This document shows, piece by piece, positions 1 to 11,452 of a stretch of DNA of 64,000 nucleotides. Numbering within the stretch: position 1 is the first letter of the stretch; the number at the start of each line of letters is the position of its first letter. The DNA comes from Anaeramoeba flamelloides (lineage: Eukaryota > Metamonada > Anaeramoebidae). The notes beneath the pieces are model-generated. The model was not told the origin of the DNA. It ran no database searches and worked only from the letters and a program-made list of their open reading frames with translations. Location of the stretch: positions 8,680,001 to 8,744,000 of the forward strand of contig JANTQA010000023.1 of the NCBI GenBank assembly GCA_027625915.1, read 5' to 3'. A program made the translations under genes and the position numbers.

Positions 1-80
1 TTTTTAAAGAAACTGAAAATGAATTAAGAAATTTTGCGATATTTAAACACAAACCCAATTATGAAGAAATGTGGAAATAA
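1..80 (+). CDS. 3' end of an unknown gene, cut by the window edge
   Basis: The first 80 bases read without a stop in frame 3 and end in TAA. They give about 25 residues of mixed composition (FKETENELRNF, then PNYEEMWK). This is richer and less repetitive than the surrounding AT-rich sequence, so it looks like the last part of a coding exon. No domain can be named from so short a piece. It could also be chance reading. Confidence 0.4.
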   Translation, partial: FKETENELRNFAIFKHKPNYEEMWK

Positions 81-832
81 AAACGAAAAATAATCACAAT
101 TTTCAAACTGAAAAAATGATGATTATTTCAAACATTCTTCAATAAAAAACTCTAACTAATGATCATTGGATTGCCTTTAATTTTTGACCTTCGGGTTTCT
201 TGAATTATTAATTGACAATCCTTATAATTCAGATAGGAATTTAGATTTTTTCTTAGTTTTTTTAGTTATTAATTTGGTTCTTTTTGATTTCTCTTTGAAT
301 AAATATCCCCAAGGGTTTATGAGTGATATTTTTATTCTCTATTTGGGGGTTTGAATCCAAAAATTTTTACTAAAATACCCAAATCATTTGATATATTTTT
401 ATGTTGCATTTTATTACCTAACCCAATTTAATAAATTCCACATTAATCGAGTTGTGTATTTTGGGAAATATTTTGAGAAATTTTATATTCATAAATCTCC
501 TGAAAATGGAATCTGTAATAATTGTTCATTATTTTATTGTAAAAAAAAAAATTAAATATTATCATTCAGAAAGATAAAAAATGATTTTTAGTTAATGAAA
601 ATTGGGGTTTTAAGTAAATTCCATACAATAAAAAAGAATTTACTGTTCTTTTATTAATTGTTTACCAAAATGGAAAATAGTTAATAACAATGTCTATTTT
701 ATTGCTGTTTTCCCTCATTTTGACTTACTAGAACATACTTTAGAAACTTCTCAACTTTATCCATATACCATAAAAAAAAAAAAAAAAAATTATTGAAAAT
801 TATTCACAATTTGATAGATTCCAAAAAATTGT
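81..832. other. AT-rich intergenic stretch
   Basis: No reading frame of coding quality was seen on either strand. The sequence is homopolymer-rich and only separates the partial gene from the first TIR element. Confidence 0.5.
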
Positions 833-1945
833 TTTAAGGGGTTAATACTCTACAACAGCAATAAAAAACTCAAAATATTTTCAAGATAATACAATAAACT
901 TAAATTTTTTGTAAAATCCAATTTTCAAAAAATCCTGATCTACTAAAAACCTAGACAAGTAAATTTAGTTTAGTGAGATCAATGATATTTTATTTTTTTA
1001 TGAAAAAGTAAACTAGTGCATTCCATCTATTCCTTATATTGTAAGAAGTTTTTATCTCTTTAATTGCCATTTTCATCATTGTTGCAATAAATATTATTTA
1101 TTGCCAGGCATTTTAAATTTTTTTTTCTTTGATGAGATAATTCTTTTGGTTAAAGAAAAAAATTGATTTATTCAACTGATTATAAAACAATATTCTGGTT
1201 TTACGAATGATATTTATAATCCTTAAATTTTTAAAGTCATTTAAAAATTTTAATTATAAAGAGTGATTTTCTTACAATATGAAATTAGATTTTTCAAAAT
1301 AAAATTTTCTTGAATATATTTGAGAATTAGTTAATTTTATACTCAAAAATAAAAACCAATTTTTATTCTTATAAATGATTTTAATTGTTAGTAAATATCT
1401 TTTGAATAAGGATATAATTTATGTTAAAGTATTCTAATTAAATAGATTTTCTTTTGCAATTTATGTTTCCTTTCTTGAAAATCCAAAAACAACTTTTTCA
1501 AAACATTAGAATAAAAATAATTTTTAAATAACATATCTGGCTTTAATGGATAAATTTTGTAAAACTTAAAACAAATACTTTGTTTTTTAATCACCTTAAC
1601 CCCAATTAATTTTCTAACTGGAATCAAAATTGAAAGATTAATCATTATAAATAATTACAAAATTTTATATTTTCAATCAAAACCAATACTTTCCAATATA
1701 AAAAAAATATATTTTTCCCATTTCCAAGATTTAACTAAAATGTTTTTAAGAATAATAGATTAATTTTTTCGTTTTATCTTTGAAATATGTAAATTTTGGG
1801 GTTTAAAAAAGAGACTAAAATAAAAAAATGTTTAGATGAGGTGAAATAATCCATTCAATAAGTCAAAATATAAATTACAAAATTTTTTTTTTTCAATATC
1901 TTGATAAGAATTATTTTTATTTTTATTAAATACTACCCCCTTAAA
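833..1945. mobile_element. Non-autonomous TIR element, TTTAAGGG family 1, copy A
   Basis: This 1.1 kb block aligns by eye along its whole length with 11453-12576. Shared landmarks in the same order include TTTAGTTTAGTGAGATCAAT, a TTGGTTAA stretch, TTTTTCAAAATAAAATTTTC and AACTTTTTCAAAAC. The ends are inverted: TTTAAGGGG at the left and CCCCCTTAAA at the right. No transposase reading frame is present, so it is a non-autonomous DNA transposon copy. Many small differences from copy B suggest both are old. No target-site duplication could be fixed. Confidence 0.7.
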
Positions 1946-2085
1946 GATAACAATTTGTAGTAAAATGTTGTTTAAATTATTATTTTCATGAATATATAAT
2001 TGCTTCAAAATGAGTCTCTTCTCACAAAAACAGTCAATTTAATAAATTGTATTCTCTCTTATAAAAAAACGTAAATGAAAATTAA

Positions 2086-2319
2086 AAGGATTTTTTTCTT
2101 TTAGAGATTGAATTTTCCAAAGAAATCAAAGTAATTTATGACTCTATTTTAAAAAAAAACGAAATTGAAAATGAAGTTAAATTATTTATTATTTATTATT
2201 TAAACACCAGCAATATAAAAACGACAATTCGTTCGGATAACATATTACAATACTTTCAAAAAACCAACACGTTTTGGCCCACTAATAATTCCTTATCAAT
2301 AACTGATTATGAAATTTAA
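2086..2319 (+). pseudogene. Coding-like exon fragment, unassigned
   Basis: An open frame of 77 codons without an ATG lies here. A pyrimidine-rich TTTTTTTCTTTTAG at about 2091-2104 would be a good splice acceptor, leaving about 70 residues of balanced composition (for example IYDSILKKNEIENEV and FQKTNTFWPTNNS). The frame ends in TAA. No upstream exon was found: the TIR element at 833-1945 and AT-rich sequence lie before it. Another short coding-like frame ends near 2553. It may be the remains of a gene broken by element insertion, or the last exon of a gene whose other exons I could not see. No family is recognised. Confidence 0.35.
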
Positions 2320-4355
2320 AAATTATTTTTAAGAAGATTCATAAACTCTTGGCTTATATTATAAAGATTTTATTTATAGCATATATATATATATATATAT
2401 AAAACCTTCGTTGAACTATTTGAACTTATTTAGAATGACAAATATACAATAAAAAATCAATATTCATGCCAAGGGATATAAGAATATGAAAAAATTCTTA
2501 CAAAATTAAAAGAAAGGGAAAAAAAAGAGATATTAGCGGAGAAGATAATTTAATTTAGACATTTTTAAAAAAATTGAATGAATTGAGACAAATATACCAA
2601 TCATAACCTTTGATTAATGAGAAAGGAATATTTAAGTATTATATTTCTTGAAATGGAATATAAAAATATTGTATAAATTAGAAAGACATATTATTTTGGA
2701 TTACAATCGATCAATCCAAAACTTGATATTATTTAAAAAGGGTGTTTAATAAAATAATTTTTTAAAAATAAATTTTGAAAATCGAATTTTTTCATGTAAT
2801 ACTCTTAGGAATAAAGATAATTGATAATAAATGATGTTTAAAAGTCTAAATTCACAGAATTTTGTTTATTTTTGGTTTTATTTTACTTTTTGAAATTTTC
2901 AAAAAGCGCCTTTATGGAATTAAGTAATTGAGTAATTAAACATTAGAATCTTCTTATTTTTTAGTTGGGGGTTGTGTAATAATAATATAATAATTAAAAC
3001 CTACAAGATAAAATTATTATTTTTTAAAATTTCAAAAAATTTTTTTTGTGGTCCAAAATTTTGGAAACAAATTAATGGTAAAAATATAAAATCTTTAAAT
3101 TTTTGATTTCGATAGGTAATATGAATAATTGTCAATTTTTGTAAAGTAAAATTATATTTATTTAATTACATTTTTAAAAAAAAACATTTTTTTGTTATTT
3201 TCATATTTGTTTATCAGTTGAAAAATATAGATATATTATAACAAGAAACATAATTCATAAATAAATTAATAATTTCTTAAAAACCGAACACATAAATTAA
3301 CAAAGAATAAAAGAAAAAATCAATAGACACCCCAATTAACAAATAAAAATACAATCCAATTCAAAATAAAAAATAAAATGATTCACAAACTAAGGAGCCC
3401 GTTTCCAGATCTTTACAAGGATGAAGAAGTAATTATTATAATTTAAGCATTGAATTTGGTTTAATTGGATCCAATACACATATACATATAAGCACCAGAT
3501 TTGAAATTTAACAAAAGAATAAGTCATTCAAGATGAAATAATTGACCCCAAAACTTTAGGATTTCAAATTTACATCAAAATGATTCATATTTTAAACAGA
3601 ATAGAAAAACAATCCAAAAGTAACAAAAAAGTACTTCTAACCTCATTTCCTTCCTATTTTACATTCATAAACCAAATCTCAGATAGTTTGAAATCATTTT
3701 TTAATATTTTCAAATTAAATATAAATTATTATAAATTTTTTTGTTTTATTTTACCTTATTCAAAAAAGGTGATTTACAATATTTTAGTTTTTTCACTAAA
3801 AAATTCTATTTTGTTAAAAATATTCCTTGAAAACAAAAACAAAATTCATTTCTTCTCAATAAGAGCATCAAATGAATAAGATTCAAAAATTATTAAGATT
3901 TTTGAGTGATTCCTTATTTTTTTTATTGCAATAGTTTTTTGCCTTTTGAAACATGTTTATTCTCTTAAAGACCAATTTACTGTTAATTAAAAGAACAGCA
4001 AATAATCTTATTTTTCTGATTTCAAGGTCCACAAACCTTAAAAAAAAAATGATGTTAACTTTTTGAGCAAATAAACTTGGTTACAAAGAAAAAACACAAT
4101 TACTTTCAAAAAAAATACTCAAAGGAGAAAAATGAGACTCATTTTTTTCTGTTCTTTTCCTTTTGTTTTGAGTCTTATTCAAAAAAAAATCAATTTACAA
4201 CAGTTTTTACTCCCAAACCACAATTTTCCACAACCACGAAGATTCATAAACCAAACCAAATATATTTTTCAATTTTTATTCCAAAAAAAAAAAAAAAAAA
4301 AAACAATCAAAAAGAAAACCTTATAATCAAAAATATTTAAAAAACAGTCACTATA
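2320..4355. other. Intergenic stretch upstream of the B-box gene
   Basis: It holds a short (AT)n run at about 2380-2400 and several frames of poor quality. A 22-residue frame at 3378-3446 (starting MIHKLRSPFPDLYKDEE) is followed at codon 18 by GTAATT, which could be a donor, so it may be a tiny first exon. No partner exon was found. The longer frames at 3580-3879 and 4077-4340 are Lys/Phe/Asn-rich AT-driven readings and are not called. Confidence 0.4.
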
Positions 4356-7300
4356 ATGTCAAAACTGTGCTTTTTTTGTAATGAGAAACCAAATTATTAT
4401 TGTTCGCAATGTGGTTTATTTCTTTGTATGCATCATGATCGTGATCTTCATCGAACAAAGCAAGACACCCACCAAAGATTTGCTGTTAATGAAAAAAATC
4501 TGAAAAACTTCAAATTGGAGAACAAATGTGTTGAGCATCCAAAATTAACTCAAAAGTATTTTTGCAAAACATGTGAGCTCTTGTGCTGTCGTGAATGCCG
4601 ATCAAAAAAACATAAATTCCACGAAACACAAAAATCAGAGATAACAAAGAAAAGAATTTTAAACGAAAAGGAGAAGGAAACTAAGAAAGTCAAGAAATTC
4701 ATCATGGAACAGTCAATTGAAATCAGCGAAAACAGACATAAAATTGTTGAAATTGAGGACTGCACAAAGGGTGCCATTAAGCAATTAAATTCGGACATTA
4801 ATGAAATTATTTCCTTTCTTCGATTAAAACAACAAGAATTGGAATCAGAGATCTCCTCAGATCAAAACAAAAAAAAGAATTATTATCAACTAATGATCTC
4901 TGAGCGTGAGCCATCGATAAGCCTCTTTAAGGGGTACCTCGACGAGTTGGACACCCGAAGCAAAGCAAAAAAATTCAGCATCATCAAAAAAAAAATGCTA
5001 ACTGACAAGTTAACAACCTATTGGAGAGGGAAAAAAAAGCAAGACCAGGCCTTCCAAGAAGACGAACAAGAGTCCAACGATCCACAGTTCCTCAAGTCCC
5101 TCGATGTCACCAGCTTAAAAAATGTTATTGAAAGGAAAGTAAAATTCTGTAAATTAAATCCCTTAACTGATGGCTTTGAACACAATTTACTTGATTTAAA
5201 CCAACAAGAGTCTGAATCTTCGAGTTCAGAATCTTCAAGTTCTTCTAATACTTCAAATTCAGAATCTGAGTCAAGCAATATTATAAAAACTAATCAAAAA
5301 AGCAATAAAAAAAAGAGCAAAAATGGAAATGAAAATAATAACAACAAAAATAAAAAAGAACAAGAAAAAGAAAAAGAAAAAGAAAAAGAACAAGAACAAG
5401 AACAAGAACAAGAAATGGAAATCAAAAAAGAAAATGTGAATGATGAAGAAAATAACAAGAATAAATTTCATAAACAAAAGGACAATGAAATGCTGGATTC
5501 AGGAAGCAATGAGACAAAAGAAAAATTCAATACCAAACCAAAACCATTACCAAGAGTTAGGACAAAAACCGAAAAAATTGGTAAATTGGATCTTGACAAA
5601 GAATTAAAATTATCAACAGACTTGGGATTGAAAACAGAAAAAGAATCAAAAATTAATTCTCCAATAAAAACAAATACAAAATTATATAATGAACAAGAAA
5701 AAAAAGAGTATGAAAATGAAAATGAAAATGAAAATGAACAAGAAATAAAGAAATTAAATGAGAAGGCAAACGAAAGAGAAAAGGAAAAGGATAATAATGA
5801 AAATCATATATTTGATAAGAATTTCCAAAATGAAGATTTTCAAAATAAAAATGAGAATGATGAAGAAAAGAAACAGGAAAGAAACCAATTCCAAAAAAAT
5901 GAAAACAAAAACGAAAATGAAAATAAAAATAAAAATAAAAATAAAAATACAATTGAAACGGAAATCGAAATAAAATCAAAAATACATACAGAAACTGTAG
6001 AGCAATCAGACCAAAATTTAAAAAAGAAAAAAGTAGAACAAAACAAAAAAAATGATAATATAGCTTTGAATCAAATGATAAAAATCCAAAATAAAAAAAT
6101 TGAAGACTTCAATTCCAAAAATGGAATTGATCAAAATGAAGAAGAAAAGATGGAAGAATCTAATATCCAGGAAAAACTTCCAAATTTGATACCGAAAATT
6201 GAATGGGAATCAATTGATGAAATAGAATCACAATACATTCGAAATCAGAATGAAATAACTTTTCAAGGCAATGAAGGTTTACATAATGATTCTGATCAAT
6301 CAGATTTTGGATCTGGTTATGAATTTGATTATGAAAATTTTTATGGGAGAGAATCCTCTTTTATTAATGATGAAAATTCCAGAATTCTGATTGAACAATT
6401 TGATAAAAAAGAAAAAAGAAGAAATGAAGAAATATGTAAGGAATTTGGTATCTATGATCCAACCGAGTTTGAAAGTAATTTGTCCGAGAAATTATTATCT
6501 GATCAAGAGGGGGAAGGAGAGGGAGAGGGAGAGGGAGAGGGAGAAGGAGAGGGAGGAGAAAAACTGAAAGGCAAGGGAGAAATAGGAAAAAAAGATATCA
6601 AAATCGAAATCAAAGTTGAAAAGGAGAAGGAAAAAGAAACAAAATTAAAAAATTCCAAAAGAAAATTACTTGATGAATTAGTTCTTGGAAATACAATAAT
6701 TATCCAAGGGATAAAAGATGACGAAATTGATGAATCTGAAGAAAAAAATGATCATGTTGAAAACGAAATTAAGCCAAAAAATCAAAATTATCCATTGGAA
6801 AGTTATCAAAAAATTTTACAATTTGGCCAAAATAAAAATAATAATTTCGAAATCCAAACGAATTCACAATCAAAAGTAAATTTTCAAAATGGAATTGGAC
6901 AAAAAGGAAATTTAATTAGAGACCCAAAAATTGAGAAGGATGTAGATTTAAATAAGGAGAAGGAGAAACAAAAAATTAAAAATGAATCCAAATTAGAAGC
7001 CAAATTAATAAGCGAAAGAGAACTGGGAAGTGATAAAGTTATTAGCATTGATAACAATATTTCAAATGGCACCTCAAATGATATTCAAAAAAATAATTTA
7101 CAATCTTCAAAAGAAAAAAGCCAAAATCAATTATACCCAACTAATATACCTAAAGAAACAATTAAGAGTAACAATCCAATTGAAAATGACAATAGTAATC
7201 AAAAAGAAATTAAAAAATTAAAAAATGTCAACCAAAATAAAGAAAGTTTGGAGGAAAAGGAAAAGAAAGGCAAAAATGAAAATGAAGGGGTGAATGATAC

Positions 7301-9152
7301 CGAAAATAATAATAATAATAATAATTCGAAATTAATTGAAAATGAAAATCGAAATAAAAATATAAACCAAAATGAAAACGAAAATGAAAATAAAAATGAA
7401 AATGAAAATATAAATAAAAGAGAAAAAGTGAAAGCAAAAGAATATGGAAATGGAAATGAAAATGAAAATGAAAATTTACATCAAAGAGAAAAAATGAGAA
7501 ATGGAAATGAAGGCACCTTTGTTAATCAAAAAGAAAAGGAAAGGAAAAAAGAAGTAGAAAAAGAAAAAGAAATTAAAAGTGTGATTGGAAATATGAATAA
7601 AAAAGAACTCAAAAAAAAATTAAAATCTGAAAAAAAAAAAAAGCAACGAGAAAAAAATAACAATAAAAAAAAAAAGAAAATTACAAACAAATTCAAATCT
7701 AACACTCGAAATTTATTTTCGCCAAACCACTCACGTAGCTTTTTTCGTAAAAAAAAACTCAATCTTGGTCTTCGATCTTTTAAAAAAAATTCAAATAAAA
7801 AAAAATCTTCAAAATTGAAAGCAAAAAAACATCAAAACCACTATTTAAATACCACTGGGAACAAATTGTTTGATAACTCAAGTGAAATGGATACAACAGA
7901 ATCCACGATGGATAATGAATCTACCCTTGATAGCGAAACATCTGATGAGGTCGAAACTCTTAAAGATCTGTCGGATCTCAATTTTGATAATATTTTAATT
8001 TCAAAAAGGAATTCACCTTTCTTAAATTCATTAAAAAATAAGAAAAAAGCATCGAAAAAAACGAATGAAAAAAGCACTAATGATAAAGATAATAATAATG
8101 ACGATAATGGTGGTGGTAATGGTACTGGCAGTGGTGATCAAGAAAAAGAAAAAGAAAAAGAAAAGGAAAAGGAAAGGGAAAGGGAAAGGGAAAGGGAAAG
8201 GGAAAAGGAAAAGGAAAAGGAAAAAAAGATAAAAAAAAAAAAAAAAAACGAAAATCAAAATTCAAATAACACTAATTTGGAAAGAATAAAACCCCAGGGT
8301 AATAGCAGAAACAAATATGGAATGTTACAATCAAACAATAGAACAAACAGTCGGCAAAATTCGCATTCTTCTCGATTCCGAAGATCGAAATCGCTTCGAA
8401 ATTGGAAAAAGGTCACAAAGAATTCACCCTTCCAGGGCGATTCCTTATACCATGGCAAGCAAGGGAAAGGAATGCAAACACAGGACATTAAAGTTTTATT
8501 TATTACAAATTACACTGACGAAAAATACATTGATGACATCTCAACTTCAATAAAATGTACAGGGATCCAGCATCTAACAATCCACGATTGGGGCGAAGGC
8601 TTTTTAAAATCTGAGGAAATGAAAAAGTATGATGTCATCTTTTTACGGCTAATGTGCAAAACTAATGTCAATACGGCAAGATTGGGCAATTCACTGTATA
8701 AATATGTAATTTCAGGAAAGGGGTTAGTAATTGGCGCTCACCGCACGCTGTGTGCAAACGATCCTGCTCTCCTGAAAGGTAAATTGGTGACAAACGGCTT
8801 TCTGCCTGTCGTCCCGGGCAAAAAAATTTTTGGATCCAAACGCAAATTAGGTGAATATGAGAAATTGCATCCGATCAATAGACGGGTAAGAATATTCCAC
8901 GGCGGTAAAAATTCTCCTCATTCCAAATGTGAATTGGCAGATGGCAGCAAATGTATCGCCAAATACGATAATGGTACGCCCTTGGTGGCAATTAAACAAG
9001 TCAAGCCTAAATACGGCAAGGTTGTCGTTTTGAATTTTTCTCCTCGTTCGGTTACAGGCGGATGCAAGCTTTCCACAGATTCTTGGAACCGTTTAAGTAC
9101 AGGTGGTGAACTTATAATTGCAAATTCCATTGTTTTTGCTGCCCAGAATTAA
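4356..9152 (+). CDS. Tandem B-box zinc-finger protein with GATase-like C-terminal domain
   Basis: Single exon, 1598 residues. Residues 5-41 form a B-box (C5, C8, C16, C19, C24, H27, then H32 and H39), and residues 58-90 a second one (C58, H61, C70, C73, C78, C81 and later H). A Lys/Glu-rich helical stretch follows at about 95-240, as in TRIM proteins, but there is no RING ahead of the B-boxes. Residues 280-1370 are almost wholly low complexity: Ser runs, EK, EN and GE repeats. The last 220 residues (from about 1376) are compact and have more G+C. They start with a beta strand, KVLFITNY, and later show YDVIFLR, GKGLVIGAH and YGKVVVLNF, the layout of class I glutamine-amidotransferase/ThuA-like folds. 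No classical Cys-His-Glu triad can be assigned. B-boxes usually mediate protein binding; the role here is unknown. Confidence 0.85.
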   Translation: MSKLCFFCNEKPNYYCSQCGLFLCMHHDRDLHRTKQDTHQRFAVNEKNLKNFKLENKCVEHPKLTQKYFCKTCELLCCRECRSKKHKFHETQKSEITKKRILNEKEKETKKVKKFIMEQSIEISENRHKIVEIEDCTKGAIKQLNSDINEIISFLRLKQQELESEISSDQNKKKNYYQLMISEREPSISLFKGYLDELDTRSKAKKFSIIKKKMLTDKLTTYWRGKKKQDQAFQEDEQESNDPQFLKSLDVTSLKNVIERKVKFCKLNPLTDGFEHNLLDLNQQESESSSSESSSSSNTSNSESESSNIIKTNQKSNKKKSKNGNENNNNKNKKEQEKEKEKEKEQEQEQEQEMEIKKENVNDEENNKNKFHKQKDNEMLDSGSNETKEKFNTKPKPLPRVRTKTEKIGKLDLDKELKLSTDLGLKTEKESKINSPIKTNTKLYNEQEKKEYENENENENEQEIKKLNEKANEREKEKDNNENHIFDKNFQNEDFQNKNENDEEKKQERNQFQKNENKNENENKNKNKNKNTIETEIEIKSKIHTETVEQSDQNLKKKKVEQNKKNDNIALNQMIKIQNKKIEDFNSKNGIDQNEEEKMEESNIQEKLPNLIPKIEWESIDEIESQYIRNQNEITFQGNEGLHNDSDQSDFGSGYEFDYENFYGRESSFINDENSRILIEQFDKKEKRRNEEICKEFGIYDPTEFESNLSEKLLSDQEGEGEGEGEGEGEGEGGEKLKGKGEIGKKDIKIEIKVEKEKEKETKLKNSKRKLLDELVLGNTIIIQGIKDDEIDESEEKNDHVENEIKPKNQNYPLESYQKILQFGQNKNNNFEIQTNSQSKVNFQNGIGQKGNLIRDPKIEKDVDLNKEKEKQKIKNESKLEAKLISERELGSDKVISIDNNISNGTSNDIQKNNLQSSKEKSQNQLYPTNIPKETIKSNNPIENDNSNQKEIKKLKNVNQNKESLEEKEKKGKNENEGVNDTENNNNNNNSKLIENENRNKNINQNENENENKNENENINKREKVKAKEYGNGNENENENLHQREKMRNGNEGTFVNQKEKERKKEVEKEKEIKSVIGNMNKKELKKKLKSEKKKKQREKNNNKKKKKITNKFKSNTRNLFSPNHSRSFFRKKKLNLGLRSFKKNSNKKKSSKLKAKKHQNHYLNTTGNKLFDNSSEMDTTESTMDNESTLDSETSDEVETLKDLSDLNFDNILISKRNSPFLNSLKNKKKASKKTNEKSTNDKDNNNDDNGGGNGTGSGDQEKEKEKEKEKEREREREREREKEKEKEKKIKKKKKNENQNSNNTNLERIKPQGNSRNKYGMLQSNNRTNSRQNSHSSRFRRSKSLRNWKKVTKNSPFQGDSLYHGKQGKGMQTQDIKVLFITNYTDEKYIDDISTSIKCTGIQHLTIHDWGEGFLKSEEMKKYDVIFLRLMCKTNVNTARLGNSLYKYVISGKGLVIGAHRTLCANDPALLKGKLVTNGFLPVVPGKKIFGSKRKLGEYEKLHPINRRVRIFHGGKNSPHSKCELADGSKCIAKYDNGTPLVAIKQVKPKYGKVVVLNFSPRSVTGGCKLSTDSWNRLSTGGELIIANSIVFAAQN

Positions 9153-11452
9153 ATAATTCATTTATTTATTTTTTCTTTTTTTTCTTTCTTTCATAATTTG
9201 TTTCTTTAATTGATTTTTTTTTGTTTTGTTTTGTTATTTTTTTTACTTTATTATTTGTGTTTTTTTCTTAAATAATAATATAATATTTTTGATTGATTAT
9301 TTAAATTGTTGTTTTTATCAAAAATCTTTGTTTTTTTTTTTTTTTAATTCACTAATGAGGATCAAATATTTTTAGAAAAAGATGATATTGCTTTGAAAAA
9401 AATTAACCTTTGATAAGATTTTTCTTATTTCATCACGTTTTGGTAGAATTATCCAAAATATTTATATATATATATATATTGTTATATTAAATAAAGTGCT
9501 CATAAAGAAATTTTTGTCATTGAAATAATGAAGTTATTTTTGGATCTGCCTTTCATAGGAATAGTTGGAGAATTATGGGTGTAGTCCTTCCCTTGAGTAA
9601 TCGTGAAATTAATGATTTTAATCTGAAATTACTTAAATTTCTGAAAGGAAATTTAAATTGATAGAGCATCTAACATGTAATTTACACTACTTCTATTATC
9701 ATAAGAATAAGAACTAAATTTTTAACAAATTGATGTTAACATGTTCTATTATATACAAATCAAAGAATATATTCTTAACTTAAGCATTTTTAACTGTATT
9801 TAAATATTGTATGAAAATAATTAAATTTTATTTTGTATTTAAAACTTGAAAACTTTGCTAATGAAAAAAAAATATCGAAATTTTTTGAGTATTTTAAATT
9901 GTGCTAAATATCTGAAATTAAGTATATCTATCTATATATATATATATATATATATATGGTAATTTTTTGTTCACTCATTAAGTATTTATACTTAAGAATG
10001 TCTAAGTTTTGAAATTTGGATTTGTGAAGGATTTTACATTTTTTTTTTTTTCAAATTTTTACAAAATAAAAAAAAATCAAACTTTTTTATTTTTACAATA
10101 GTAATCACTTTTGAGTCTGATATATTCGAAATAAAATGAAGTTATTCTCTTTTTTGTATTTTTCAGGGAATAAATTAATTTCCTTTAACAGATGTTAGAA
10201 TTTTTTTTTAATTTTAAACAAAGGAGTAAAATAATTGATTTTACTTTATCCTATTGAAATTCTGGAAAAATGAAGCACTTGACGCTTAACAGACTCCGCC
10301 GTACTTGAACGCTCTCTTCAGTGGTTGATGAAACTTCTGTAATTTCTATATTTTTGTTGAGAAATTTTCATAAAGAAACATATTATCTTGATCGTTAACT
10401 AATGGCAAGATAAATTGTGATTTATTTCTGTTGAATAATATCAAAGTAATTATTTTTTTTATTTTTGTTGATTTGAATTAGTTCTTTAACCCAAATTATT
10501 ATATTTTCTTTCTATAATGGACTATTCAATAAAAAATTATGGATATCTTTAAAAATTTCTAAGTTGAAATATTATATGCACAAGTTGTAATTTTAACTTT
10601 GTTTAAATCATTTCTATAAGAATCTCGATTTAAATGTTTTTGAAATTTATAATTTAGATAATTTACTTTAAAGTGGTTTTAAATAATAATAATTTCCCTT
10701 TTCCCATGTGGTTGAGGTAGGGGTGGCAGTGGGTTTCTAAATAATTTCAAAAAGATGTATTGTAAATGTAGTTCTTTAATCTTGGTTGAGGTAAAAAAGA
10801 TCTTTTATCTAACCAATGAAAAGAAATTTATTTAATTTGAACAAATCCTTTTTTTTTATTTTTTATTTTTTGTTCTTTTGAAATATCCCTTTCCCACAAA
10901 GTGGGAATCTGGACTGATATCGGTTTATGGTTAAATTATTCAATTACCTTTCTTTCTTACACTGATCAAAGTCGATAAATCTGTATTTCAAACAAAATCC
11001 GGGCTTTTTTTTCTTCTAGTCCTAAGGCTGCCTCCAATCAACTACACAATATTGTACCCAAGTTTAAATCAATTTTGAATATAAATTCTTTGATTTTTTC
11101 AGTTAAATTTAATTTAAGAATGAAATTTGGTTGAAAATTTTTATCGTTTTCTCATCAGTTTTTTGCAAATTTTTTGTCTTGTTTTGGATTAAAAAATTTA
11201 TTCAAAAATTTAATTTATTTTTTGAGATAAAATTTTAGAATTGGATCTGAATTTTTTTTCTATTTTTTTAAATAAAAAAACTAAAAGAAATCAATACCCA
11301 TTTACTTTGTGTTTATTGTCACTTTTATTTGATCTGTTAATGTTTGGGTCTTTGATAAAAAAAGAAGCACTCATTTTATTTTGAAATACAAATTTTTGGC
11401 TTCTCTGCATGAATTATTTTGATAACTAATGTAACAAAAAGCAAAAAAAAAG
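9153..11452. other. AT-rich intergenic stretch after the B-box gene
   Basis: It contains poly-T runs, (TA)n runs near 9460-9480 and 9926-9957, and a small patch with more G+C at 10270-10320 (GCACTTGACGCTTAACAGAC and following). The GCACTTGA word also occurs in the repeat blocks near 15070 and 57940. No gene was recognised. Confidence 0.5.

Noticed and set aside
3580-3879. 99-codon frame before the B-box gene
   Set aside because: Composition is Phe/Lys/Asn/Ile as expected of AT-rich noncoding DNA; no motif or splice partner.
5271-5477. Phe/Leu-rich frames antisense to the KE tracts (also 5653-5979, 8031-8265, 29923-30366 and 56009-56260)
   Set aside because: They are mirror readings of Lys/Glu codon repeats on the coding strand, not membrane proteins.
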